A stretch of 64,000 bases of DNA, taken from the NCBI GenBank assembly GCA_022560025.1, contig JAFISE010000023.1, positions 186,001 through 250,000 on the forward strand, given 5' to 3'. Positions 34,270 to 45,300 of the stretch are shown here, one piece after another. The position numbers and the translations under genes were made by a program. Source of the DNA: Stagonosporopsis chrysanthemi. Taxonomy: Eukaryota > Ascomycota > Dothideomycetes > Pleosporales > Didymellaceae. The notes beneath the pieces are model-generated. The model had not been told where the DNA came from and did not search any database. It was given only the letters and a program-made list of their open reading frames with translations. The stretch's first letter is position 1; every line of letters starts with the position of its first letter.

Positions 34270-35221
34270 TCACCGTGCCACCAAACCATCATCTACATTC
34301 AAAGTGGTACCGGTTACCCATTGTGAATCATCGCTTGCAAGTTACACCGCTGCTCTTGCGTGATCGAGGGAGTGGTCAAAGATGCCCCTCGGAATAACAG
34401 CCTTGACACCCTCAGCTGCCTCAGATGATGCACCGGCTAGCGCATTGTCAAGCATAGCAGTGTGCGAGACTGCCACGCTCTTAGCGATGTCGTAATAGGG
34501 ATACAGATTGTACTTACAGCCAGGGGCGATGCTGTTTGCGACAATCCCCTTTGCTACATCGAGCGTGATGGTTCTCGTCATAGCAGCTACCGCGCCCTTG
34601 GACTCGGTGTAGCCAGCTGCACCATGTAAGCCTTGTAAAAGTGGGGAGGTGCATTTGTGCTGCTATCTTACTCAGTCCCTGCATTCCGATGCTACACACC
34701 ATAGACGCGAAGTTGATGATCCAGCCTCGCATGCCGTTTGCACGTGGTTCTTATTTCAAAAACTGTTGCACCGAGTATTTTGAACCAACAAAGACGCCAC
34801 GTGTATTGATGCGTATGTGAGGGTCGAAAGCATCCTCGTCAGCCTGGTCGATGGGCTGTGGATTATTGGCTTCACTGCAGATGCCAGCGTTGTTCACGAC
34901 ACTGCGCGCTTCGTCAGTGAACAGTGGGCAGAGACTAAGGACAACTAACATATCAAGCTTGCCGTAGGTTCTTATGGTTCTCGCGACGAGACTCTTCCAG
35001 GGGTTCGCCTGACTCACATCAACTTCCACAAATATGGCTTTGCCGCCCTTCTCGCAAATCCACTCATGGGTGGCAATATCCTCGCCTAGGCCAAGAGATT
35101 TGAGATCAGCACATACGAGGAAGGCGCCTTCCCGAAAGAACTGTTTGCAGATCTCTCTTCCAATGCCTTGTGATGAGCCAGTAATTATTGCCACGCGATC
35201 TTGCAGACGCTGACCAGACAT
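34270..35221 (-). pseudogene. Short-chain dehydrogenase/reductase broken by two in-frame stops
   Basis: Classical SDR in almost every respect. It has ITGSSQGIG near residue 14 (cofactor loop), LDIVVNNAGI formed across a 48-bp intron (34902-34949), a catalytic Ser in INFASM, Tyr-x-x-x-Lys in GYTESKG and SIAPG before another short intron. The C-terminus reads LASDDSQWVTGTTLNVDDG. Two codons break it: TAA after SVQQFLK (about 34748), where the frame continues directly as EPRANGMRGWIINFAS, and TAA after HARAAV (about 34342), just before LASDD. The first fits CAA to TAA. Neither stop can be removed by a plausible intron. VDGG, the usual C-terminal motif, reads VDDG. The promoter and start (35221) look normal. 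A truncated protein of about 140 residues would lack the active site. Sequencing error is the alternative. Confidence 0.75.
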
Positions 35222-36160
35222 GATGAACGTGCAGTAGACCGTTGGCCAAAGGAGTACAAATGTATTGTTAAAAGTGCTCTCCCAGGCAAGATTATATATT
35301 CGCGTCAGAACCAGGTCACCCTAGGCACATCTTACTCGGGTGCATGGACTCCCCACCGAAGTGTCATACCCCTGCCCGTGCACGTGCGAAGTGGGCAGCG
35401 AACCCACACTGAACGGTACGTTGAGGTGCGAACAAGCACAATCATGGCCATCATAGCATGGCGCGGCTTAGGTGTGTTTTTGAATGCACTGGTGATGCGC
35501 TGAGGGTGAGGCAGGAGTTTGAATTGCTGCCCTAGCATATCTATTCCAAAGCAAAATGTCACGACCATCTAAGAATAAATTGGTTATCATAACAGTTTCT
35601 TCAAGAGGTACGAATGTATTCTGAACATAGTGGGGAGCCTTTTCACTGACTTCAATAAGGCCTTGGCGTTGCACTGGCGTGTCATCTGGCAGCCAGAGGT
35701 GCTAATATAATGACAAATTACATTTTGGATGCTTCTTCTGTTGCAGCACTCGACCTCATGTAAGAGGTTGAGTCCAAACACACCAAAAAGACTCTGTTGG
35801 CACAAGTTGACATCATGACTGCCAATGACCTAGAGCGACCGATACAACTTGCCGAAGCAGCCTTTTGGCAAGACAGGAAGTTCTAGATTGTTATTTTGAT
35901 CAAAGATTCCAGCGTTGTGAGCCCGGCACTAATGGGCTTGCTTTGTAATTCAAAGGCTGGCTGGATTACAGGCCAAGTCATTGGTAGTAACGGCGGTGGT
36001 CTCATGACGAAGGGATGACTGCACCGCTCAGCGGCGTAGATAAGAATATATATTGAATCATACAGCACCTTCAATGACTATACAGAGCTGACAGTACTTG
36101 ATTGTAGTTGCGATAGAGCTGATTAGATCCACCTGTCCCGGATTGCCAGTGATGCGAATC
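35222..36160. other. Intergenic, no supported gene
   Basis: Contains only short overlapping frames on both strands (35332-35805). It holds the SDR promoter on its left side and the 3' end of the DUF7580-type gene on its right. Nothing else seen. Confidence 0.5.
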
Positions 36161-38074
36161 TCATTTAATACCAAGCTTGGTGAACTTTGTAATCAGCCCG
36201 TCCAGCTCCCACACCACGTTCGTGTAGAATGCTGACTGCAACCTTTTCTCACTCAATTGGTCGCCAAAACCAAAATCACAGCTCAAGCATCTTTTGGCTA
36301 TGCTCTGGTACTCCAGGCCAAGGGGCGGCGTTCGGTCTTTCTGAAGCCTTCTGGCAGTGAGAACTGGATTGCCCTCGTCCTCTTCCGTCATCTCTGCCTC
36401 GATTGGCGACCAATACGCGATTTCGAGTAACGCTACCCCTAAACAAAAGAGTGTCGGATTCCCAATTCCTTGTCGAATTTGATTGGATGCTGCATCTTTA
36501 ACGAGTTGAATACCTTGCATCGGTACTTCATTTTGTGGTTCGTTGAAGCTGGAGCTGAGATGGAGTGTTCGTAGAGTGGCAGGATTCATGGCAGTGTCCT
36601 TTCCCAGATATTTCAAGTCCGAAAGGCGCCAATGATCTGGAAACCAAGGCGTTTCGTTGTACTGCAAGACTGCTATAGCCAGCTTGTGGGCCATTCTCAG
36701 TTGATCTACAATCCCAATGACATCGTCAACATTCTCTTTGAGCGCGTCTTCGATTGAATGGACTTTCGGCCCTGCAGACACATTGAATTCCGACGTAGCC
36801 AACGTGTCCCGGAAGTAAAATGAATGTTTGTATAGGCATGCATCCTCAAGATAGCCTACGCAGTGAAGTTCATGCGAAACAGATCGAGTGGAATACCTTA
36901 TCCTGAGATATTCACAAAGGTCTTGCGTCTGACCCAGATCTATGGTTCTTCCCATCAAATTATGGGAATTCACCGGAGAGTCACACGAGGTCTCCGGCAG
37001 CATTGACCATCGACCTTGTTTGACTTTCTTCTTTCGACAAGACTCTGTAGAAAGATCCGTCGAGGCCTTTTTCTTTACCGTCCTGGTTCTAGTCTCGACA
37101 GAGCTGCCATTTGTGAGATTCCGATTCAGCGACCTCTCAGTTGTCTCGGGTGCTGGGGGTTTGAGTTGATAGGAAGATGAGATAGTTGACGACTGCACAT
37201 AAAACCAGATCTGTGCTTGTGCTACCCTACTGGTTCCGTATTAGAGAAGCAACTGGTTCAGGGATCGATTAAATTACCATGGCTGGTCACCCTTGTGGGG
37301 CTTTTGACATGAAATCGCAAGGTCGAGCTGAACGTTGTCGTCCACTTCAGCATCAAGACAGAGCTTGGCAAAATGACCTCGCTGTGCGGCACTTTGACAG
37401 CGCCAACTCTTGCTTAAAGCGTTATGTAGCTGCCGAGAAGCAGACTGTACTGCGGAGAACTGGCTGGGTAGAGGTTGGTGCTGAATCTGTATTCCTGCTG
37501 TTGGCGGGTCGGGTCGCTGGAGATCTTCTATCTGCAGCCGTAATCTGCTCAGCTCGTTGTTTCTTTCCTTCAACCTCATAAGACATTTCTCGTATTTGGC
37601 TTCGTTGAAGGTGATTCTGATTACACTGCGCAAGCGTTTGACGGAATCCCCCTAGAGAGTGTAAGTAAGGACAAAAATACGTGCATGAGCTACCTGGAAC
37701 TGGAAATGACTGACCTGCGACTTCTTCATCAATAGCTCATTAAACTTTGCCATTTCTATCCTCATCTTGTCGAGAATTTTCTTTGTTCTCTCCACCGTTT
37801 TTATGCATGAGCTATAGCTCTCTTGGAGCGCCTCGTTTAAGTCATCTCTAGGTTCGTCAATCATTCCCTTGCTCTTCAAGCATCGGCACAGAAGCTGGAT
37901 CTCGTTGTTGAAGTTCGTCCGAGAGCTTGCTAGCCTTGCAGCCACTTCTTCTACTGCGTCGGAATAATGCCGGCATGTGTGCAGCTTGTCTCTGATGAAA
38001 GAGTAGGACTTCAGGGATTCAACAACAATTGGGACGACGCCAAATGCAACGCCCACGATTTCGATACCAGACAT
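36161..38074 (-). CDS. DUF7580-type fungal protein with helical N-terminal domain
   Basis: Three exons, 38074-37694, 37651-37278 and 37229-36161, with introns of 42 and 48 bp, give 607 residues. The N-terminus (MSGIEIVGVAFGVVPIVVESL) and the following helical bundle are typical of fungal proteins related to HeLo and NLR-associated signalling domains. The middle is a Leu/Arg/Glu coiled region (LKERNNELSRLRLQIEDLQ). The C-terminal half has the NPTLFCLGVALLEIAYW motif and a RLQKD...YQSIAKRCLSCDFG segment, which I recognise from the fungal DUF7580 family, thought to derive from a kinase-like fold. No NACHT or NB-ARC ATPase is present. Family members are abundant in expanded, poorly characterised sets; some are linked by domain association to self/non-self recognition. 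It shares a 335-bp divergent promoter with the zinc-finger/ARID gene. The function is inferred at best. Confidence 0.75.
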
Positions 38075-38409
38075 GATGACGCGAAGGGTTGTAGGTATAT
38101 TTTCCTGGAGTTTAGGGTGTGGGCGGCAGGCTGTTAAGCAGAAAAGAGGGCTGAGTGTTGCTCCGCCTCATTGTTGGCATGCACACCTGCATAGCCCCGC
38201 ACGCCTCACAAGCGCCCTAACATATGACCGGCTGAAGCATCCCTCGTTAATCTGTGGTCTACTTGAGACCATTTGGTTACTTTGACAGCCACATTCTGTC
38301 CAAATCATTTTAATTCTTTTCCGTTGCACCGCACTACAAGCAGGCAGCCGCTCCAGTCAAAATCGCATCGCGCAAGGCTGAACGTCCGATACCAGTCTTA
38401 AGAGTCAGG
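38075..38409. promoter_or_regulatory. Divergent promoter between DUF7580-type and ARID/zinc-finger genes
   Basis: 335 bp separate two start codons pointing away from each other. Any promoter elements must be shared or overlapping. No specific factor site is claimed. Confidence 0.5.
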
Positions 38410-41400
38410 ATGCAGACATCTCACCAAAATAGACCTGCGATTATTGATGAGGAAACTGTCAGTCTTGCGGAAAACGAGGACCGCATCGAGCTTTGGCGAA
38501 AAGAGGCCCTCCCTGGGACCGGAGAAGATGATCCAGTCCTGCATATAGTTGCGTGTTGCCTCAACCTCCTACAGAGCCTTACCAAAAGGCCGGGATCCAC
38601 AAAACGCGATGCAAACGGCCTACAGCGGTGCCTTGGGACCTTGCAGCTCTGGGCACACGAACATGGCGTGCACGATGGGACAATGCAATCAACGCTGGAG
38701 AAATCATTCGATCTTTGTCAAGCTGTTCTGGAGTTACTGATTCCACTATTGAAACTGCTGCTACGAGGTAGGGCCTCTTTCTTATTCTCGTAATACTGCA
38801 CTAATTCAACGCAGGCGTCTCGAATCTGTCTGCATCCCACGCACTCCCGGATGAAGTCGCAACGCAGTACAAAGATACTCTGAAAATCTACCAACAAACC
38901 AAGTGGAGAGTCAATGATGATGACACATCGAGCGACAGCGAAATGGGCCGCGATGATATCAACGCAGTGATTGAGCCAGTGAAATTGGGGCTATTAATTC
39001 GGAAGACCAAGATATACACCCACTGCCTCGTGGACCTTGGCAGCTCTTTACGTTCTCCAGCGGTCGACGATATGAAAGACGGAGTGACAGTCGGCATGAG
39101 TTATGAGCAGCGTTCCGCCACGGACTACCACATAGATCGCCTGATAGAAAAGTTTCCCTTTGCTCAGCTTGACCTGCTCCAGTGTCTTGGACAAATAAGC
39201 TGGGACAGGTTTCAGCGAATGAAGCAATTGCGTGAGCTAAGTGCTCAGGATCAATCCGCCGTTGCATCCGATGGAAAGTCCCACGCTGTTCGCTCGGAAT
39301 TCCAGGATTCAGGGCTTGGGACTTCACTTCCGGCCGGTGCTTCATCTTACGCCGCGACTGTCAAGTCTTCTATTTCAATTATAGCTGGAGGAAAAAGAGC
39401 TCAAATCCCGCTGCTATCTGCCGATGCTAAAGCGGGGAAACGATTCGAATGTTCCGCTTGTGGCAGATTCATTCAAGCAACCAACGACCGCGACTGGAGG
39501 TCAGTCATGGTTTCTTAAAGTGATTGACGATTCCATTGACACAAGTTAGGAAGCATCTATACACCGACCTACAGCCCTACAAATGTTTCTTTACGGATTG
39601 TGTTGTGGCTGGGAACTCATTCAGCACCCTTCAGGTCTGGGGTGCACATCTCGAGACCGAGCACAGCCTTGGCCCCGACTGGCAAGCTATTTCATGTCCC
39701 CTGTGTCTCGAAACCACAGAAAGCGGGAAACGGGCAATGATCAGTTATTTCGCTCAGCATATGGAAGATATAGCTGTTGCAGCCATTCCACCCGAAGTTG
39801 GTTCCAAATCCGAATCCGAATCCGAATCCGATAGCAAGTCTGAAGATGAATCATCATTCTCTCTGATGTTTGAGCGAGCACAGGACGACACTGCTACAGT
39901 GTACCTTGACGCTTTGGCCCGTTATCATTCATCAGTACACCCAGATCCTGTCTTCGTCCCAGCGACCGGACTAAGCTTATATGAACTCAAGGAATCTGTT
40001 GAAGCTAAAGGTGGCTTTCTGTGTGTTTGCGAGCAGAACAAGTGGGCCAAAGTCGTGTCCGAACTCAGCTACGAAATCACGCCAGCTATTATGGAGAGCG
40101 TCTACCGAACATGGGTTCTCCCATACGAGGAGCACATAAAAGCTATAGAGTCCCATCAGCCGGACACACTTGAACACAGCGCAGGTGAGAAAGAGGAAGT
40201 CAGTCCCGATGACCCTAGTGTACAGCCACGGTCTCTAGGAGATGGCCACCATGGCAGTCACCAGAACTCGACTGTGTTGACCACGAACGAGATCCATATT
40301 CAGGTAAAGCCGTGTTCCAATGAGGAAGCTATCTTGACCCCTGCATTGGAAGAAATGTCGACCGTTACCGTAAAGCCTCTCAGTGAGCGTGGACGTCCCC
40401 TCCTTCAAGCCCTTGACGCTGCTACCTTGGATCAGTTGACCAGCGGTTCCGATCGATCGCCATCTACTGTGCCCACAGCAAATCCGCCTTCCGACATGTG
40501 GTACTGTTGCAGTTGTGAGACTTGGAACATGGGGTGGTACGATGTCTGCCCTGTTTGTAAGGCGGGAGTCAGGCCACGTTGGGAAGCTCCCCTTGAGCCC
40601 AAGGGTAGACTCAGATCCGAGCATGGCAACCTGTCTGTTGCCACACCGCCACGGGCGAGCTCCTCTTCCGCTGTTGTCTCTGCGTTTGGAAGTCCTCCAA
40701 GGGCGTCTGAACAAACGGATATCAACCAACGCCAATATCGCAGGCTTCAAGACATTCGAAAATGCGCTGCGTGCAGAGCGTCAAGGCAAAAGGTAAGCTA
40801 AATCGATACAAAGAAAATCCAAAAAGGTAACACTAACGTGCTGCAGTGCATGGCAACCGTGGACTGGCCTGCGAGATGCGAACGGTGCATAAGATATAAC
40901 TTACCATGTTCAGAGCGCACATCAGCAAAGAGAACTGAGCGCTATACCGACAAGGGCCCCTTCGAAGTTTATCTGCCTGATGTTCTGAATCCGACGACAA
41001 GCCTGGAACCTGAAGCAGGCTTTAAACTTGAGGACAACATCACTGATGAGCACCAGCAGGACTCAGGAGCTGCAGGGCCCAAAACTCATCGACCCCACAA
41101 GGATATCCTGGACGACTGGGGTAATGCATATGATGATACTTACTGGTCCGGCTTAGATCTCTCCAAAACGGAGCCCGCCTACATCTCCGCTACATCTGCC
41201 AGGCTGAACGAGGCTCTATGGTCGCAATCCCCCAATAATGATGGAGAACGGAAGGAGCTGTACCAACCAAGCGACTTGCTAGTTGTGCCTGGACCTTCCA
41301 ATACAAAAGAAGGGATACCAATTCAGGTTGCAGATAGCTCACTTGGGGCCGTTCCACCACATGACGCCGCGACTAGTTCAACGACCTCAAAAGATGTTCC

Positions 41401-41689
41401 AGCATGGAAACCTGTTCACTGCCCTGTTAAGGATTGTGGTGTCGTCTTCACAGGGCGATACTGCAAAATCAATCTGCGGCGTCACCGGCGGCTTCTTCAT
41501 AACGAGTTGGCGCCGGAGATGGACTGTGAAGTTCCCAACTGCTCGAAAAAGTTCTTGAGATCGGACTCGCGACTCAAGCACTACCGAGAAACTCATCCCC
41601 AGCTAGCACATCCGATGCCACGTGCACGCATGCGTCATCTGTTATCAACCCCGCAGCAAAACAACCCCTCCACCCAAAATCTAGCATAG
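38410..41689 (+). CDS. Multi-domain regulator: acuF-type fingers, ARID-like, zinc ribbon, Zn2Cys6, C2H2
   Basis: Four exons, 38410-38767, 38815-39499, 39550-40792 and 40847-41689 (introns of 47, 50 and 54 bp), give 1,042 residues. Residues 1-320 are a helical, leucine-rich domain of the kind preceding C2H2-type fingers in fungal acuF-like proteins. The first zinc part (about 329-420) has FECSACGRF, YKCFFTDC and CPLCLETT with a YFAQHMEDIA ending. A Ser/Glu repeat (about 434-450) follows. Residues 455-548 read as an ARID: LSLYELKESVEAKGG, W, then YRTWVLPYEEH. A zinc ribbon, WYCCSCETW...CPVC, lies at about 664-686. Residues 752-783 have Cys spacing C-x2-C-x6-C-x9-C-x2-C-x6-C, a Zn2Cys6 cluster formed across intron 3. 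Two C2H2 fingers lie at about 953-1011. All points to a nuclear DNA-binding protein; targets are unknown. Confidence 0.75.
39809..39831 (+). repeat. Hexanucleotide repeat coding Ser-Glu
   Basis: tccgaa repeated almost four times inside the regulator gene; it encodes the acidic Ser/Glu stretch before the ARID-like domain. Confidence 0.8.
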
Positions 41690-42318
41690 AGCTCCTCGAT
41701 TACCAATGTACACATCAAGTACCTGCCGGCTCTATACATGGCTTAATCCCAAACACCATGCTTTGCGCCTCTCCGTCTCCATCCACAGACGACGGGACGT
41801 GACGTTCCCCCTCCCCCATCGTGACCGCCACAGACGTTACTCTGCCCCCTTCTGCAACTCTGCTTCCAATCACATCATCGCCGGTCTCCGTACCCGCGCC
41901 TCCGCAATGCGCACCCCGAACAGCTCACAGATACGGAAGAGCTGCAGTCATGCAAGGAGCCAGGAGCAGCGTTTTAGTTCTACTTGTTATCCACAAACGG
42001 GTAGAGTTGGGGGTGGGGGTCGCCAGTGAGGAGACGGGTGGAGGACAGACCGTTTTCAAGTGATTCGATAGGTCGGACAGGCAGAGTGGCGGGTGGTGGG
42101 TGTTCGATGGTCGACGTTCGATGTTGACTGTCGAACGGGAGAAAAAGGAGTATCAGGGAACCCATCTCATGCAGTCTATCATACAATACCAATACACTAG
42201 AAACATCTCCTCGCTGTGTCTACCAAATACTATGTGCGAAACCGACATGTCTATCTTCTGAGCACCCCTCCCCATAGCAAGACATCTCTCAACCATCTCC
42301 ATCTCATCCCCTAACCCC
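41690..42318. other. Convergent intergenic region
   Basis: Lies between two genes transcribed towards each other. C/T-rich with short chance frames; it must hold both 3' ends. Nothing else seen. Confidence 0.5.
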
Positions 42319-45300
42319 TTACCCCCTCACCCTCGCAGCACCCTCATCCCGCTTCCCCATATTCTCCCCAAACCCAAAACCCTTCTTCCCCTTCTTCCCC
42401 TTCTTGTCGCCAAACTGCTCGTCAAACTTCTTAATGGCACCAAGACTGCTCATGTCCTCGCTGATACTGGCGCTGATCTCCTGCAGCGCGGCGTCGAAGT
42501 GGCGCGGCAGGAGGGTGCGGATGGGCGGGAAATCGTAGGCGATGCCGCGAACGAGGTGGGCGGGGGTTGTGGGGGTGGAGGTCGAGGAAGGAGGTGTAGG
42601 GAAAGATGGCGGTGGCGGGGCCGAGGGGGCCGAGGTGTGGTGGGGGAAGGCGGGAGTGGATGCAGTGTCGTCTTGGCGCTCTGGCTCTGCGGGCGCGGGT
42701 GTGTTGAGGGTCGCTTCCGCGGCGGCTTTGGCGGCGACTTCGTTTTCCTCTTTGACGCAGGCGAGGGCTGCGGAGACGGCGACGTTCTTCAGATCGCTGC
42801 CGCTGTAGAACGGCGTGCGCTTTGCAAGGTCGTCGAGATCGATGGTGGGGTCGAGTTGTTCGCCTTTGAGGTGGATGCGCAGGATTTCTTTGCGGTCGGC
42901 TTGCGTGGGGAGGTCGACGAGGAGGCGGCGTGGGAGTCGGCGGATGACGGCGTCGTCGAGATCGAAAGGTCGGTTTGTTGCAACCATAACGAAGACGCTG
43001 AGATCATTCAAGCCGTCCCATTCCTTGAGAAATTGGTTCAGAATGTCTCGGTGGCTGGTGCGTTCGCGCATTGCGTCTCGTGAAGCGAAGACAGCGTCAG
43101 CTTCATCGAGGAAGACGATGCAGGGTGATAGCTTTCGTGCTAACGAGAAGATGGCGGCCACGTTCTTTTCGCCCTCACCCACGTACTTGTCCATGATTTG
43201 CGAGCCTGAGACTTCGAGTACAGTGCTACCTGACTCCTTCGCTACAGCTTTAGCAAGTAATGTCTTTCCAGTACCGGGAGGTCCGTATAAGAGAGCGCCA
43301 GATATCTTTTCAGTGGCAAGGATACCGTAGTTGAATGCATCCGGACGAAGGAGCGAGAGGGAGGTGATTGTGCGGATGGAATCGACTGTCTCCTTGGGTA
43401 CGTGGACTTGATCGAAGGTAGTCTTGATCTGATCAGGGTTTGCGATGCCAGAAATCAGGCGCTTCTCATGTTTGGTCGCGCTTGCGGTAATGCGTTGAAG
43501 ATCGCGCTGGCGTTGCATGTCAATCTCACTATGCCTTTTTTTCGCCTTGACCTGCGCCTCAGCTTCCGGGCCAAGGTCCTGTCGGGGCTGCTGCTTCTGC
43601 AGTGTCTTATCAAATGAAAGGTACTTGACAGTGTCACTAGCCCTCAGAAGTCCCATGGCTAGCGCGACGTGGGCCCAGTTGACCTGACCCTGTTCGATTT
43701 CATCTTGAGTTGTCCCGTTGGGGTTTGTGACGTGTAACCCAAGAGCCGTCAGTGCTATGCGGTGCACCTCATCGTACGTCAAAACGCGGTTGAGGTAAGC
43801 CTCGGGTATTATCGCAGCAAAATTCCGGTGGTGTTGAATCGTCAGTTCCATGTCTGAAATGCGCGCAGCTGCTACAGGGTCCAAAGACCGTAACATATCC
43901 TGAGTGTGAAGCATGTTGATGCCGCAGAATTTGCCACGTTCTTTGGGCGACAGCACCGCCGAGCCTACCTCACCCTTCGCCATGGCGTTTGACTCGTCTA
44001 ACAAGGACGACTTGTCAGAGTCTGCTGCTACAACAATGGTCCGGAAGAAGCTGCTTTCACCTTCTGACTGGAGGCCGTGAACACCACCTGCCGAGAGGTC
44101 AGGTGTGAGTTCGAGCGAGCAAGTGCTGCCAACAATCATAACGCTTTCGCCAGCGCTCCGTCTCTTTCGAACAATTTCCTCGAGCTTTTGGATAATGCGA
44201 CCGCCGTAATGTGTGGCGTTGAGTTCTTTGAAGTCTCTGACGTAGATAATCTTTGACTTCTTAGGTACTTGTGTTGCAGACGGGACTGACCCAATGTTCA
44301 CAGTCATGTTGATTCCGGGTCTTGCGGCTGCGGGAAGAGCAGAATTAAGCTCGAGCGGTCTTCCATCTGAGCTTACGGAGTAGTCGAAGAAGGCGGGATC
44401 GCTTCCTCTCCGCTTCTTTGACCCTGCTTCTGGTGATGTTCGCAGTTGGAACCCCTCGTTGCCAACGATGTTGCGACTCTGCTTCAGCTCACTGGCATCG
44501 ATCAAGGCTTCAAGGAGTGTTGCCAGCTTCAGGTCCTCGAGCTGAATCTCGCTCTGGCTTTGTACGCGACTTGGTTCATCGCTGAGTGCGTTGGCTGAAG
44601 TATCGAACGGATTGGATGAGATCGACTGCCCAGCTTTGAACTTGTTTGAGAGCTCTTTGATAGAAGCCAGAGCAGACAAGGGCAAGATCAAGGGGAATGC
44701 ACCCATCTTGGGTTTCTCTGAGTGATCTATGGACGAAGGCTGGGCAGAGTCCAGATCTTCTTCTGCTCCATCGTCCTTGCCCATCTCCTCGAAAGCGTTT
44801 GCGAGCTCGGAGCTTAGGCGGTAGGTTTCGTAGCCGAGCGACCGTATCGACCGTGGGGACGGCTCAGTGCCTTCGCCGAGATAGTCTCCTGCTAGCTGAG
44901 CCAGATCGTTAGCACGCAACACAATTAGCTCGGAGTCCATTTCCAATGCTGTCGCTTCCACAGCTCTGTCTATCAAAAGCTCATGGTCGGGTACGGGCGA
45001 GTGCAGGATGAGGTTCGTCTTCGTTGCCGGGAAAGTGTTGCCGATCGACGGACGCAAAGTTGACAGTGCCGTTGCAATGCTGGCACGGACTTCGGCCAGC
45101 ACAACGGGCGAGAGACGTTTTGAGCCTCTCGATGATCTCGACTTGGCGTGCTCTCTTTTGAGCATGTATCGTTGAGTCTTGCTGTTCAGCTCATTCACTC
45201 GCTCGGCAAGCGGTTTGCTTGGATCCGAGAGCAGCTCCTGGTTGGCGTTGAAGAGCTGTTCGCGAAGCTCCAGCCTGATTTTGAGCTCTTCTTCACCCAT

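Noticed and set aside
3018..35221. Secondary-metabolite or melanin cluster (tyrosinase, NmrA-like, SDR)
   Set aside because: No polyketide synthase, NRPS, terpene synthase, P450 or cluster regulator is present, and the SDR is broken.
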